64,000 bases of DNA from Flavobacteriaceae bacterium UJ101 (GCA_001880285.1 CP016269.1:2552501-2616500); one strand, 5' to 3'; counted from the first letter of the stretch, positions 43,917 to 52,613 are shown. Notes: generated by a model not told the origin, from the letters alone. Made by a program: numbers and translations.

Positions 43917-44192
43917 ATGTCAAAAATAAAAGAAGTTAAATGGAATCGTGTTGCTGAAGCATTAGAAGAACATTCTTTCTTTAAAAAATATCCATCATTA
44001 GAAGTTCGAAAACAATTTAGTCTTCAAACGGATACAGAATTAATTGCTCGTTTTTCTTTTTTACAAGAAGGAAAACCAATAGTTATTCAAGGTAAAACAA
44101 TTGTAGAGTTAAAACTAGCACTAGGTAATCCCTTGATTGAATCAGAATTGGTAAAGCAAATTATAGAAATATTACAAGAAGAAATGATGTAA
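43917..44192 (+). CDS. Small protein of unknown function downstream of apbE
   Basis: A 91-residue soluble protein, acidic and helical (VAEALEEHSFFKKYPSLEVRKQF), with a central two-strand hairpin (ELIARFSFLQEGKPIVIQGK) and a helical end rich in Glu (VKQIIEILQEEMM). No family recognised. It lies 15 bp after apbE and so is probably co-transcribed with the Mpl-to-ApbE run. Confidence 0.75.
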   Translation: MSKIKEVKWNRVAEALEEHSFFKKYPSLEVRKQFSLQTDTELIARFSFLQEGKPIVIQGKTIVELKLALGNPLIESELVKQIIEILQEEMM

Positions 44193-44247
44193 AAAAAATT
44201 AAGAAGGCGGTATTAAGAATTTTTATAAGTCTTATCATGTAGTCTAA

Positions 44248-45030
44248 CTACCAGCCACCACTGGCACCACCACCTCCAAAGCTTCCGCCACCACCAAAAC
44301 CTCCGAAGCCTCCGCTACCACCACCGAAGCCACCAGAACCTCCCCAAGAGCTTCTTCCGGATCCTGTTAGAATAATATCAATTGGGCTTACAGGTCTTCT
44401 ATAACGTCTTCCTCCATTGCCTCCTCGGCCACCTCCATCTTTACCTCCAAATCGAGAAATAATAATGATTAAAATAAAGATGATTAAAAAGATTACAATA
44501 GGGGAGATGGTAATATCTTCTTGTTGTTTAGGACGATCATTGTATTTTCCCTGGAGAACTTGGAAAATAGCATCGGTACCTTTGTCTAAGCCTCCATAGA
44601 AATTATTTTGCTTAAAATAAGGTGTAATGTCATTAGAAATGATTTGTTTAGCACGAGTTGCGGTTAAATAAATATTGGTTCCATAACCATTTTGAATGGC
44701 AATTTTACGATCCCCTTTACTAACTAAAATAACAATCCCGTTATCTTTTTCTTTTTCCCCAATTTTCCAATCTTCCCCAATTTGAGCTGCTACCATGTTT
44801 TCATTGGCACCTTCTAAGCTATTAAGGGTTACAATTAAGATTTCAGTAGAGGTGTTATTAAAATGATTAATCAATTTAGTATTCAATAATTGTTCTTCAC
44901 GATCAGTTAATAAATTAGCGTAATCATTAACAGGATAAATTTTCCCTTCAGGCTTTTTAGGAACTTGTCCAAAAGCGATAAAGAAACTAAAAAGAAATAA
45001 GAGTATATAATTAGCCTTTACTAATTTCAT
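44248..45030 (-). CDS. TPM-domain membrane protein with glycine-rich tail (YgcG-like)
   Basis: From ATG 45030 (MKLVKANYILLFLF) the product has 260 residues: signal peptide to ~residue 22 (FIAFGQVPKKPEG), a TPM domain (VNDYANLLTDREEQLLNTKL, KDNGIVILVSKGDRKIAIQNGYG), a membrane helix near residue 190 (ISPIVIFLIIFILIIIIS) and a Gly/Ser-rich tail of repeated SGGFGG units. TPM was once called a phosphatase domain; in YgcG-like proteins it is exported. A longer start at 45051 would overlap the upstream gene by 41 bp. It is third in a LemA-TPM-TPM operon. Confidence 0.88.
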   Translation of the reverse strand: MKLVKANYILLFLFSFFIAFGQVPKKPEGKIYPVNDYANLLTDREEQLLNTKLINHFNNTSTEILIVTLNSLEGANENMVAAQIGEDWKIGEKEKDNGIVILVSKGDRKIAIQNGYGTNIYLTATRAKQIISNDITPYFKQNNFYGGLDKGTDAIFQVLQGKYNDRPKQQEDITISPIVIFLIIFILIIIISRFGGKDGGGRGGNGGRRYRRPVSPIDIILTGSGRSSWGGSGGFGGGSGGFGGFGGGGSFGGGGASGGW

Positions 45031-45448
45031 CGGGAAGTTCATTAATATCATCTTTTTGATAAGGAAAGTAATGTTGTAAAGATTCTCCTGCCATTTGAAT
45101 CCCTTTAATCAAACCTTCAGCGTAACGTTCTTTTTTAAAATGTAAGATGATTTGATCTTTGATATCATTCCAAAAATTTAAAGGAACTTTTTTATCAATA
45201 CCTTCATCTCCAATTACAGAAAAAGTTTTGTTTTTAACGGATACATGAAACAAGATACCGTTTTGATCTTTCGTTTCATTCATTTTGAGTAAGTAGAAAA
45301 CTTCTTGAGCACGTTCTATTTGTCCACCATCAATATCTTGATCAATGTGAACGCGAATTTCACCTGAAGTTAATTTTTCAGCTTGTTGAATAGCTTGAAC
45401 AATTTGTTTTTCTTCTTCTGTGCTTAAGAAGTTTTCTACAACGCTCAT
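45011..45448 (-). CDS. Cytoplasmic TPM-domain protein
   Basis: A 145-residue protein without a signal peptide. Its TPM domain shows LSTEEEKQIVQAIQQAEKLTSGEIRVHI (split), then RAQEVFYLLKM and SVIGDEGIDKKVP. The domain repeats, at lower similarity, in the next gene, which overlaps its 3' end by 20 bp. It lies 18 bp after LemA. LemA/TPM triplets are common in Bacteroidota; the joint role (possibly membrane-protein or cell-surface quality) is unknown. Confidence 0.88.
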   Translation of the reverse strand: MSVVENFLSTEEEKQIVQAIQQAEKLTSGEIRVHIDQDIDGGQIERAQEVFYLLKMNETKDQNGILFHVSVKNKTFSVIGDEGIDKKVPLNFWNDIKDQIILHFKKERYAEGLIKGIQMAGESLQHYFPYQKDDINELPDEISKG

Positions 45449-45466
45449 ATTATATCTTGTAAGATA

Positions 45467-46060
45467 TTAAAATTCAACTTTAGGGGCTTTCTCAGATCCT
45501 TGTTCTGCTTTGAAATAACCCATTTCAAGAAAGTTGGTAAAGTTGGCCACTATATTTTGTGGAGCTTTTTTAATATACGTATTGTATTCTTGAACTTTTG
45601 TGTTAAATTTTTGTCTTTCAAACTTAATTTCGTTTTCAACACTACTTAATTCAGCTTGTAAAGCCATGAAATTTTCATTTGCCTTCAAATCTGGATAAGC
45701 TTCAAAAGTGGCTAATAATTTTGATAATGAAGAACTTAAACCTGATTGAGCACTTTGGAAAGCTGCAATGTTTTCAGGAGTTAAATTTGAAGCATCAATA
45801 TTAATCTTGGTAGCATTAGCACGGGCTTCAATTACTTCGGTAAGGGTTCCTTTTTCGTGTTCAGCATATCCTTTTACCGTATTAACCAAATTAGGTACTA
45901 AATCAGCTCTTTTTTGGTAGGCAGACTCAACATTAGCCCATTGTGATGTAGCAGGTTCTTTTAAACCAACCATATTGTTGTAAATTCCTACTCCCCACAT
46001 GATTGCAGCTAGAGCAAGTCCTACAATTGCTAAAACGGAAATACATCCAATTTTTTTCAT
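45467..46060 (-). CDS. LemA-family protein
   Basis: A 197-residue protein with one N-terminal membrane helix (ISVLAIVGLALAAIMWGVGIYN) and a LemA four-helix bundle: YQKRADLVPNLVNTVKGYAEHE is diagnostic, and NFMALQAELSSVENEIKFERQKFN closes the bundle. No catalytic residue is known in this family. First gene of the LemA/TPM/TPM operon, 18 bp from the next; it has a TATATTTG -7 box. Confidence 0.94.
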   Translation of the reverse strand: MKKIGCISVLAIVGLALAAIMWGVGIYNNMVGLKEPATSQWANVESAYQKRADLVPNLVNTVKGYAEHEKGTLTEVIEARANATKINIDASNLTPENIAAFQSAQSGLSSSLSKLLATFEAYPDLKANENFMALQAELSSVENEIKFERQKFNTKVQEYNTYIKKAPQNIVANFTNFLEMGYFKAEQGSEKAPKVEF

Positions 46061-46088
46061 AATTTTTAATTCTAATAATTTATTGATA

Positions 46089-46096
46089 CAAATATA
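46089..46096 (-). promoter_or_regulatory. Putative -7 box of the LemA operon
   Basis: TATATTTG on the - strand, 29 bp before the LemA ATG at 46060. Confidence 0.5.
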
Positions 46097-46107
46097 CGGT
46101 TTTTATT

Positions 46108-46135
46108 AAGTATGAAGTAGTAAGTATGAAGTATT
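46108..46135. repeat. Short AAGTATGAAGTAGT tandem repeat
   Basis: The unit AAGTATGAAGTAGT occurs once and then again with one change, in the 235-bp gap 46061-46295. The rest of the gap holds the LemA promoter and no gene. Confidence 0.6.
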
Positions 46136-46295
46136 GCAAATCAAAGATTGATAAAAAGGAGTAGAAAATACTTAAAAGTGAATAACAAAAGGTGAAAAGC
46201 TTGAATAGTCTTATTAATTTGTTGTAGACTGTATTCAAAACTTATTCATCACATATGATTCATATTTCCTTTAACTCAAAACCAATAACTTTTAA

Positions 46296-46790
46296 TTAAT
46301 GTCCCAATTTTTTCTTTAAATCAGCCATTTGTATAGCTGCAATAGCACATTCAACACCTTTGTTTCCATGTTTTCCTCCCGAACGATCTATAGCTTGTTG
46401 TTCTGTATGATCGGTTAGAAGACAAAAAATAGCAGGAGTGTCGGTTAGAATATTAATGTCTTTAATTCCTTGAGAAACAGCTTCGCAAACAAAGTCAAAA
46501 TGCTTAGTTTCACCTTGTATTACACTTCCGATAGCTAAAACAGCATCTACATTTTGTGTCTTAGCCATTTGATTACTTCCATAAATTAATTCATAACTAC
46601 CTGGAACATGCCAAATCGTAATGTTTTCGTCCTTAGCACCGTTTTCTTTGAATGCTTGTATAGCTCCTTTTAATAAGTTGCCTGTAATGTGCTGATTCCA
46701 CTCTGAAACAACAATGCCGAATCGTAAAGAATCGGCATTTGGTACGTTTTGGCTGTTGTATTCAGATAAATTTTTATTTACTGTAGCCAT
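46296..46790 (-). CDS. ribH: 6,7-dimethyl-8-ribityllumazine synthase
   Basis: Penultimate step of riboflavin synthesis: condenses 5-amino-6-ribitylaminouracil with dihydroxybutanone phosphate. The 164-residue product shows FGIVVSEWNQHITGNLLKGA, HVPGSYELIYGSNQM, VLAIGSVIQGETKHFDFV and SGGKHGNKGVECA, all diagnostic, with the substrate His in TKHFD. It lies 9 bp after the TPR gene and is therefore co-transcribed. Confidence 0.97.
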   Translation of the reverse strand: MATVNKNLSEYNSQNVPNADSLRFGIVVSEWNQHITGNLLKGAIQAFKENGAKDENITIWHVPGSYELIYGSNQMAKTQNVDAVLAIGSVIQGETKHFDFVCEAVSQGIKDINILTDTPAIFCLLTDHTEQQAIDRSGGKHGNKGVECAIAAIQMADLKKKLGH

Positions 46791-46799
46791 AATTTATTT

Positions 46800-47501
46800 T
46801 TATTTTGCGCGTGCAATGTATTTATCAATATCAGTAGCATAATTAGATTCTCCATATTGCTCTTTTATTTGAGTGAAGAATTTTAATGCTTGATCTTTTT
46901 TATTAAGGGTTAAAGCTAATTTTCCAGCTTTTAACAGATACATAGGTGTTGTAAACTCATTATCACGAGCATTTGCTGCATTTTGATAATATTCTAACGC
47001 TTTCTCATATTCAGCAGTTTGTACTAAACAATCTCCTTGCATACCAATTTTCATTGCAGCCAAGATTTCATCATTGGCATCAAATGCATTTAAATTATCA
47101 AAAGCTTTTGAGTAATCTCCTTGTTTATAATTTGCAACTGCAGCATAATAATTTGCTAAATTCCCAGCATTAGTTCCACTGTATTTTTCTTTAATCTCAT
47201 TCAACCCGATATAACCACCACTTTGCCCATCTAAAGCAAGGTTTAATGAATCTTTATCTAGTTCTACTTTAGCATTATATAAATCTTTAGTAGCAACTTG
47301 GTTTTGAGGTTCTTGATATAGTTTTACATAAGCGAAATAAGCTAAAACAATAGCTAATAATACACCAAATACTATAGAGATAGGCTTTGCATTTTTTTCT
47401 AAAAACTGTTCTGATTCTATTGCAGATTGATCTAAGCTTTCAAAAACTTCTTTTGTTGTACTTTCTTCAATTGCTTTTTTATTGTATTTCTTTTTCGCCA
47501 T
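46800..47501 (-). CDS. Membrane-anchored TPR protein
   Basis: A 233-residue protein: cytoplasmic N-terminus, one membrane helix (residues ~43-63, ISIVFGVLLAIVLAYFAYV) and a periplasmic part with two to three TPR-like repeats (NYYAAVANYKQGDYSKAFDNL, EYEKALEYYQNAANA, LTLNKKDQALKFF). Architecture resembles YfgM, an assembly-factor partner of outer-membrane proteins. Divergent from recF with an 86-bp gap containing both promoters. Confidence 0.88.
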   Translation of the reverse strand: MAKKKYNKKAIEESTTKEVFESLDQSAIESEQFLEKNAKPISIVFGVLLAIVLAYFAYVKLYQEPQNQVATKDLYNAKVELDKDSLNLALDGQSGGYIGLNEIKEKYSGTNAGNLANYYAAVANYKQGDYSKAFDNLNAFDANDEILAAMKIGMQGDCLVQTAEYEKALEYYQNAANARDNEFTTPMYLLKAGKLALTLNKKDQALKFFTQIKEQYGESNYATDIDKYIARAK

Positions 47502-47532
47502 AACTAAACGATTGTTATCTATAAATTTCGAG

Positions 47533-47540
47533 CAAAAATA
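47533..47540 (-). promoter_or_regulatory. Putative -7 box of the TPR-ribH operon
   Basis: TATTTTTG on the - strand, 32 bp before the TPR ATG at 47501. Confidence 0.5.
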
Positions 47541-47572
47541 AAGAAATTATCTTACATAATAAAAGTTATTTT

Positions 47573-47580
47573 TACCTTTG
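47573..47580 (+). promoter_or_regulatory. Putative -7 box of recF
   Basis: TACCTTTG ends 7 bp before the recF ATG at 47588, so the mRNA would be nearly leaderless. Confidence 0.55.
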
Positions 47581-47587
47581 TTGGAAT

Positions 47588-48670
47588 ATGTTTCTGAAAT
47601 CACTTAATATCGTCAACTTTAAAAATTTTGAATCATCTGATTTTATCTTTTCTGATAAAATTAATTGTTTAGTAGGAGAGAATGGAGTAGGAAAAACCAA
47701 TGTGTTGGATGCTATTCATTACTTAAGTTTTTGTAAAAGTTATTTTAATTTAGTTGATTCTCAAAATATTAATCATGATGCTTCCTTTTTTATGTTGGAA
47801 GGAGTTTTTGATAAAAATGAACGAAAAGAAGAAGTGTATTGTGGTTTGAAACGAGGGCAAAAGAAGATTGTTAAGAAAAATAATAAAGCATATTCAAGAC
47901 TTTCAGATCATATAGGGCAGTACCCTTTGGTCATTATTTCACCTTATGATAGAGACCTTATTACAGATGGAAGTGATGTGAGACGAAAGTTTATGGATAA
48001 TGTGATAGGACAATCGGATAAGAATTACTTAGCGACTTTAATAGCTTATAACCGTATACTTTCACAACGAAATGCATTATTGAAATATTTTGCGCAAAAT
48101 GGTCGTTTTGATGCTACATCATTAGCTGTTTATGATGAACAATTAATCGAATATGGAACTCAAATTCATGAAAAGAGGAAAGCATTCGTGAGGGAATTTT
48201 TACCTGTGTTTTTAAAACATCATCAAACAATTTCAAAAGGGAAAGAAGAAGTTGAGATTGTATATGAATCGCATTTGAATGAGAAAGTGTTTACAGAGGT
48301 TTTAAGAGATGGTTTAGCAAAAGATAAAGTATTGCAATACACTTCGGTAGGAATCCATCGTGATGATTTGAGTTTTTTGATCAAAACATTCCCTGTGAAA
48401 AAGTTTGGTTCACAAGGACAACAAAAATCATTTACTATTGCATTAAAATTAGCACAATTTGATTTTATTAAGGAGCATTTAGGAGTAAAACCTATTTTAT
48501 TGTTAGATGATGTTTTTGATAAGTTAGATGAAAATCGAGTATCACAATTGGTTTTTATGGTAAATGAAGATCATTTTGGACAAATTTTTATTTCCGATAC
48601 ACATCCTGAAAGAATGAAAGAAATTGTAGATCGAATTCATGGAGAACATAAAATTTTTCAATTAAAATGA
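47588..48670 (+). CDS. recF: DNA replication/repair protein RecF
   Basis: SMC-like ATPase that loads RecA with RecOR at gaps. The 360-residue protein shows LKSLNIVNFKNFESSDF, Walker A GENGVGKTN, signature KKFGSQGQQKSFTIALKLAQ and Walker B ILLLDDVFDKLDENR, followed by IFISDTHPER. Its stop overlaps the DUF721 ATG (ATGA, 48667-48670). Confidence 0.97.
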   Translation: MFLKSLNIVNFKNFESSDFIFSDKINCLVGENGVGKTNVLDAIHYLSFCKSYFNLVDSQNINHDASFFMLEGVFDKNERKEEVYCGLKRGQKKIVKKNNKAYSRLSDHIGQYPLVIISPYDRDLITDGSDVRRKFMDNVIGQSDKNYLATLIAYNRILSQRNALLKYFAQNGRFDATSLAVYDEQLIEYGTQIHEKRKAFVREFLPVFLKHHQTISKGKEEVEIVYESHLNEKVFTEVLRDGLAKDKVLQYTSVGIHRDDLSFLIKTFPVKKFGSQGQQKSFTIALKLAQFDFIKEHLGVKPILLLDDVFDKLDENRVSQLVFMVNEDHFGQIFISDTHPERMKEIVDRIHGEHKIFQLK

Positions 48671-48951
48671 GTGATGCAAAACCATTAAAAGGTGTTTTTG
48701 ATGCTATGATCGAGCGTTATAAAATGAAAGATCATTTTAAAGTAGAGCAAATTAAATCACTTTGGGAAGAAACGGTAGGAGCTTATATAGCTAATTATAC
48801 AGAGAAGTTGGTGATTAAAAAACACATTTTGTATGTGAAATTAAAATCACCTGAGTTACGAAATGAATTACAGTATGCTAAAACCAAATTAATTAAGAGT
48901 CTTAACCATAAAATAGGAGAAGATTATATAAAAGATATAAAATTTGGATAA
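48667..48951 (+). CDS. DUF721 protein (DciA-like)
   Basis: A 94-residue protein of the DUF721/DciA group. Family-typical: FKVEQIKSLWEETVGAYIANYT and LYVKLKSPELRNELQYAK. In many bacteria DciA proteins help load the replicative helicase; the link to recF by ATGA overlap supports a DNA-replication role. It converges on the peroxidase gene with a 7-bp gap and no hairpin. Confidence 0.9.
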   Translation: MSDAKPLKGVFDAMIERYKMKDHFKVEQIKSLWEETVGAYIANYTEKLVIKKHILYVKLKSPELRNELQYAKTKLIKSLNHKIGEDYIKDIKFG

Positions 48952-48958
48952 AAGTTTC

Positions 48959-49546
48959 TTATGATTCAATTAGTTTGATGATTTCTGGGGCAAAAGGTGT
49001 TACATTAGAAGGAAAATATTGAATCCATTCTCCATTTTCATCAATAAAAAATTTATTAAAATTCCAATTGACTTCTACATCTGCTTTACCGTTTAATTTT
49101 CGATTGGTTAACCATTTGTAAACAAGATTTTTATTTGATCCTTTAACATCAATTTTAGTCATCATTGGAAAAGTAACGCCATAGTTTTCTTGACAAAACT
49201 GTTGAATTTCTAAGTTAGAACCGGGTTCTTGTCCTCCAAAATTATTAGAAGGAAAACCAATAATGATAAAATTATGGTCCTTATATTGATCATATAGTTT
49301 TTGTAATGCTGCATATTGTTTGGTGTATCCACATTTTGAAGCTGTATTAACAATTAATACTTTTTTACCTTTTAATAGATCAAAAGAAAATAAAGTATCA
49401 TGAATATCATTTGTTTTTAAGTCATAAAATGAGCTTGGTTGAGTTTGAGTTATTTTGGAAGAGGAATTATTTGAAACAGGAGTATTATTTTTTTTACAAG
49501 AAAAAATGATACTACAAATAATTAATAGAGTTAATATTTTGTTCAT
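48959..49546 (-). CDS. Glutathione peroxidase-family lipoprotein
   Basis: From ATG 49546 (MNKILTLLIICSI) 195 residues are made, with a lipoprotein signal and Cys17 in SIIFSCKKN. The catalytic cysteine is Cys72 in NTASKCGYTKQY; FPSNNFGGQEPGS and WNFNKFFID complete the Gpx active site. Cysteine-type Gpx enzymes usually use thioredoxin. Export as a lipoprotein implies peroxide defence at the envelope. A longer start at 49567 would put charged residues before the signal. Confidence 0.92.
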   Translation of the reverse strand: MNKILTLLIICSIIFSCKKNNTPVSNNSSSKITQTQPSSFYDLKTNDIHDTLFSFDLLKGKKVLIVNTASKCGYTKQYAALQKLYDQYKDHNFIIIGFPSNNFGGQEPGSNLEIQQFCQENYGVTFPMMTKIDVKGSNKNLVYKWLTNRKLNGKADVEVNWNFNKFFIDENGEWIQYFPSNVTPFAPEIIKLIES

Positions 49547-49624
49547 TTGATATTGATTTTCAATCAAAAATAGGGATTTTAATTTATAATTATTTATTAT
49601 TTTCGATGTATAAAATGAAAAATC

Positions 49625-50134
49625 ATGAATTTAATTATAGAGGGAGCAGTCAGTACAAAAGAAAATAAACAAACAATATTAAATTTATTAAAGCATGCAG
49701 CAACTTGGTTAAAAGACGATGGTGTAGATCATTGGCGTGTTTGGTTAAATCCTACAGAAGAACGATTAAATTGGATGGAAGAAGGGTTGAATAAAGGACA
49801 ATTTTATTTATTGTATACTACGGAGAAGGATTTAATTGGAATGTACCGCTTAATGTATGAAGATGAATTGTATTGGGGGAAAACAGAAGATAAAGCAGCT
49901 TATGTACATTCTTTAGTAGTTAAAAATAATTTTAAGGGACAAGGAGTAGGAACAAAAGTTTTAGAAAGAATTGAAAAGGATTTAATAAATAAAAACTTTG
50001 ATTTTTTTAGGTTAGATTGTAATGGAGAAAACACAAAACTTTGTGCTTACTATGAAAAGGCAGGATTTAAAAAGGTAGGAGAAATTAAAATGCCTCATTC
50101 ACTTAATTTTTTGTATGAAAAGAAATTGAATTGA
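49625..50134 (+). CDS. GNAT family N-acetyltransferase
   Basis: A 169-residue acetyltransferase. Motif A reads YVHSLVVKNNFKGQGVGTKVL; motif B LCAYYEKAGFKKVGEI. The N-terminal half (LKHAATWLKDDGVDHW) is helical. Substrate unknown. The next gene's promoter lies just past its stop. Confidence 0.88.
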   Translation: MNLIIEGAVSTKENKQTILNLLKHAATWLKDDGVDHWRVWLNPTEERLNWMEEGLNKGQFYLLYTTEKDLIGMYRLMYEDELYWGKTEDKAAYVHSLVVKNNFKGQGVGTKVLERIEKDLINKNFDFFRLDCNGENTKLCAYYEKAGFKKVGEIKMPHSLNFLYEKKLN

Positions 50135-50145
50135 TAGGAGATTTT

Positions 50146-50153
50146 TATCTTTG
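50146..50153 (+). promoter_or_regulatory. Putative -7 box deciding the start at 50158
   Basis: TATCTTTG followed by CAGT then ATG at 50158, which excludes the longer in-frame start at 50131. Confidence 0.6.
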
Positions 50154-50157
50154 CAGT

Positions 50158-50619
50158 ATGAAATACAGAAGACTAGCAAAAGAACAATTAGAAGCTTTAC
50201 ATGAAGATTTTTCTAAGTTTTTAGCATTACAACAAATTGATGCCAAAGAATGGACTGATTTAAAGGAAAATCAGCCTGAAGTTGCTGAACAAGAAATTGA
50301 TGTGTTTAGTGATTTAGTTTGGGAAAAAATTTTAAATAAGGTTGAATATTTGGAGCATATTTCTCCTAATGTATTGAATTTGTTTAAATGTAATGAAACC
50401 AATATTGAGCGAATTGTTATAGAATCGGAGATTAAAGATTTTTCTTCTCAAGAAAATATTCAATGGATTTTGGATAATTTACATGAAGATAAAATTCAAA
50501 TAATGAAAGGAGCAAAAAACTATACTAAGGAACGAAATGCTGAACTTTTTGATTTAATTGAAAAGGGAGCAGAATTTTCAAAAGGAGAATTGTTTGAAGC
50601 GATACTTTCGAACGGATAA
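50158..50619 (+). CDS. DUF6495 family protein
   Basis: A 153-residue soluble acidic protein beginning MKYRRLAKEQLEALHEDFSKF. The pattern (EWTDLKENQPEVAEQEIDVFSDLVW) matches DUF6495, a Bacteroidota family of unknown function. It appears to be mostly helical and lacks metal or catalytic signatures. Its own promoter separates it from the GNAT gene; a terminator follows. Confidence 0.85.
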   Translation: MKYRRLAKEQLEALHEDFSKFLALQQIDAKEWTDLKENQPEVAEQEIDVFSDLVWEKILNKVEYLEHISPNVLNLFKCNETNIERIVIESEIKDFSSQENIQWILDNLHEDKIQIMKGAKNYTKERNAELFDLIEKGAEFSKGELFEAILSNG

Positions 50620-50647
50620 TATACGTTAAAGAGTTACTTAAATAAAA

Positions 50648-50680
50648 AAAGCCATCCTGAATTTATTTCGGGATGGCTTT
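50648..50680. terminator. Rho-independent terminator
   Basis: AAAGCCATCCtGAA (50648-50661) pairs with TTcGGGATGGCTTT (50667-50680); T- and A-rich flanks on either side serve both convergent genes. Confidence 0.9.
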
Positions 50681-50702
50681 ATATTTTAAATAAAAGAAGT
50701 TA

Positions 50703-51485
50703 TTAAATATTACTTAATAAATCTTGTAATTTTTCTTTTTCTTGAGTTGCTAAGTCAGCATCTACTAAAATACGACCACTATGCTCATCAATCACAATTT
50801 TTTTACGTTGTGCGATTTCCATTTGCATTTGTGGAGGAATGGTAAAATAAGAACCAGATGATGCTCCTCTTTCAACAGGAACAACAGCTAAACCATTTTT
50901 TACTTTTGATCTGATTCGTTTATAAGCTGTTAGTAAACGATCTTCAATATTCTTTGAATACTCAGCTGATTTTGAATTTAAGAAATCTTCCTCTTTCTTC
51001 GTTTCAGCAATTAAAGAGTCTAACTCACCTTTTTTGTGTTTTAAATGCTCTTTTAAACTGGTTAATTTTTCATCAGCAGAAGCAATAGTCTCTTTGTATT
51101 GTTCAGTTTTAGCTTTAAATTCTTTTATTCTTTTATTAGCTAATTGAATTTCTAGACCTTGGTACTCAATTTCTTTTGTCAAAGCATCAAATTCACGATT
51201 GTTTCGTACATTTTCTTGTTGCTTTTCGTATTTTTTTATTTGAGCTTCAGAAGTTTTAATTTCTTCTTTTTTAGTTTTTATTCGTGTGTCAAAATCTTTG
51301 ATTTTATCTGTAAGACCTGAAATACGTGTTTCAATTCCTGCTATTTCATCTTCTAAATCTTCAACTTCTAAAGGTAATTCACCACGGGTAAATTTAATTT
51401 CATCAATTCTTGAATCGATTAATTGTAAATCGAATAATGCTCTTAGTTTATCTTCTACAGTTAATTCTTGTTGTTTCTTAGCCAT
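50703..51485 (-). CDS. Coiled-coil protein with degenerate C4 zinc-ribbon (CT398/Rv2229c-like)
   Basis: A 260-residue protein. Residues ~35-185 are a long antiparallel coiled coil (TRISGLTDKIKDFDTRIKTK, EKQQENVRNNREFDALTKEI). The C-terminal region matches the family's zinc ribbon (LAVVPVERGASSGSYFTIPP, then KKIVIDEHSGRILVD), but every expected cysteine is replaced: the CxxC of the first pair reads SSGS and the second reads DEHS. Zinc binding is therefore unlikely. It starts 2 bp after Nif3, a conserved pairing, and seems to be the second gene of that operon. Confidence 0.9.
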   Translation of the reverse strand: MAKKQQELTVEDKLRALFDLQLIDSRIDEIKFTRGELPLEVEDLEDEIAGIETRISGLTDKIKDFDTRIKTKKEEIKTSEAQIKKYEKQQENVRNNREFDALTKEIEYQGLEIQLANKRIKEFKAKTEQYKETIASADEKLTSLKEHLKHKKGELDSLIAETKKEEDFLNSKSAEYSKNIEDRLLTAYKRIRSKVKNGLAVVPVERGASSGSYFTIPPQMQMEIAQRKKIVIDEHSGRILVDADLATQEKEKLQDLLSNI

Positions 51486-51487
51486 AT

Positions 51488-52582
51488 TTAATAATAATTG
51501 ACAGGATTAGTATTTACCTCAGATAAGGCGAATGCAAAATTAGTAAATTTTTTTGTAAGGACATCATATAAAAGTGATTTTATGAATTGTTCACTTTCAT
51601 AATGTCCAATATCACAAATTAAAATTTGATTTTCAGAACTAAAGAATTCATGATATTTAAAATCTCCTGAGATGTAAGCATCTGCTTCAACCCGTTTAGC
51701 TTGTTCCAATCCAAAGCTACCAGAGCCACCTAAAACAGCTATTTTTTGTATGGTTTTTCCTGTTAATTTAGAATGTCGAATACAATCTGTAGGTAATTTT
51801 TCTTTTACAAAGGCTAAAAACTCGTGTTCATCCATAGGTTTAGGTAAATTACCATACATACCAATCCCAATATGTTGGTTAATATTATCTAATGATGTGA
51901 TTTCATAGGCAACTTCTTCATAAGGATGTACTTTTTTTAAAGTTGAAACAATACGATGTTCTAAATACCATGGAAAAGTCATGTTGACAGCTGTTTCTTT
52001 TTCAAAGTGGAGCATTTCTTTTTTTCCTAAAGTAGGATTACTCTCTTTATTTCCTTTAAAACTTCCCATTCCTTCAATGTTGAAGCTACAATGATCATAA
52101 TTGCCAATAGAACCAGCTCCAATAGAGAATAAAGCATCTCGTACTTTTTCAGTTGAATCAATAGGAACATAGAAAGTGAGTTTTTTAATTGTATTTTCTT
52201 TAGGAATCAATATTTTAATATCAGAAAGGTCTAAAATATCACATAATTTTTTATTGCTTCCCTGCCATGCAAAATCGAGATTGGTATGAATAGCATAGAT
52301 AGAAATATCATGTTTGATAGCCTTTAAAACTACACGTTCTACATAATTTTTTCCTGTAATACGTTTTAATCCTTTAAAAATGATAGGATGGAAGGTTATA
52401 ATAAGGTTTGCTTTTTTTTGAATAGCCTCTTCTACAACTTCCTCAGTACAATCTAATGTTAACAAGGCTTTAGAAACGGTTTGTTTACTATTCCCTATTA
52501 GTAATCCTACATTGTCAAAACTTTCAGCGTAGGGTTGGGGAGCAATTTCTTCTAAAGCGTTCGCAATATCTTGTACGGTCAT
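51488..52582 (-). CDS. Nif3-like dinuclear metal centre protein (YqfO type)
   Basis: A 364-residue protein of the Nif3/DUF34 family with a central insert (~residues 125-230, YqfO-type). LGLLIGNSKQTVSKALLTLD-like opening, metal ligands in TFHPIIFKG and HTNLDFA, and C-terminal GGSGSFGLEQAKRVEADAYIS, ICDIGHYESEQ. Metal-dependent hydrolase activity has been proposed for the family; substrate unclear. ATG 52582 follows a TATCTTTG promoter, which rules out the longer start at 52639. Confidence 0.94.
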   Translation of the reverse strand: MTVQDIANALEEIAPQPYAESFDNVGLLIGNSKQTVSKALLTLDCTEEVVEEAIQKKANLIITFHPIIFKGLKRITGKNYVERVVLKAIKHDISIYAIHTNLDFAWQGSNKKLCDILDLSDIKILIPKENTIKKLTFYVPIDSTEKVRDALFSIGAGSIGNYDHCSFNIEGMGSFKGNKESNPTLGKKEMLHFEKETAVNMTFPWYLEHRIVSTLKKVHPYEEVAYEITSLDNINQHIGIGMYGNLPKPMDEHEFLAFVKEKLPTDCIRHSKLTGKTIQKIAVLGGSGSFGLEQAKRVEADAYISGDFKYHEFFSSENQILICDIGHYESEQFIKSLLYDVLTKKFTNFAFALSEVNTNPVNYY

Positions 52583-52597
52583 ATGATTATTTTTTAT

Positions 52598-52605
52598 CAA
52601 AGATA
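52598..52605 (-). promoter_or_regulatory. Putative -7 box of nif3-like operon
   Basis: TATCTTTG on the - strand, 15 bp before the Nif3 ATG. Confidence 0.6.
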
Positions 52606-52613
52606 CTAAAGAA

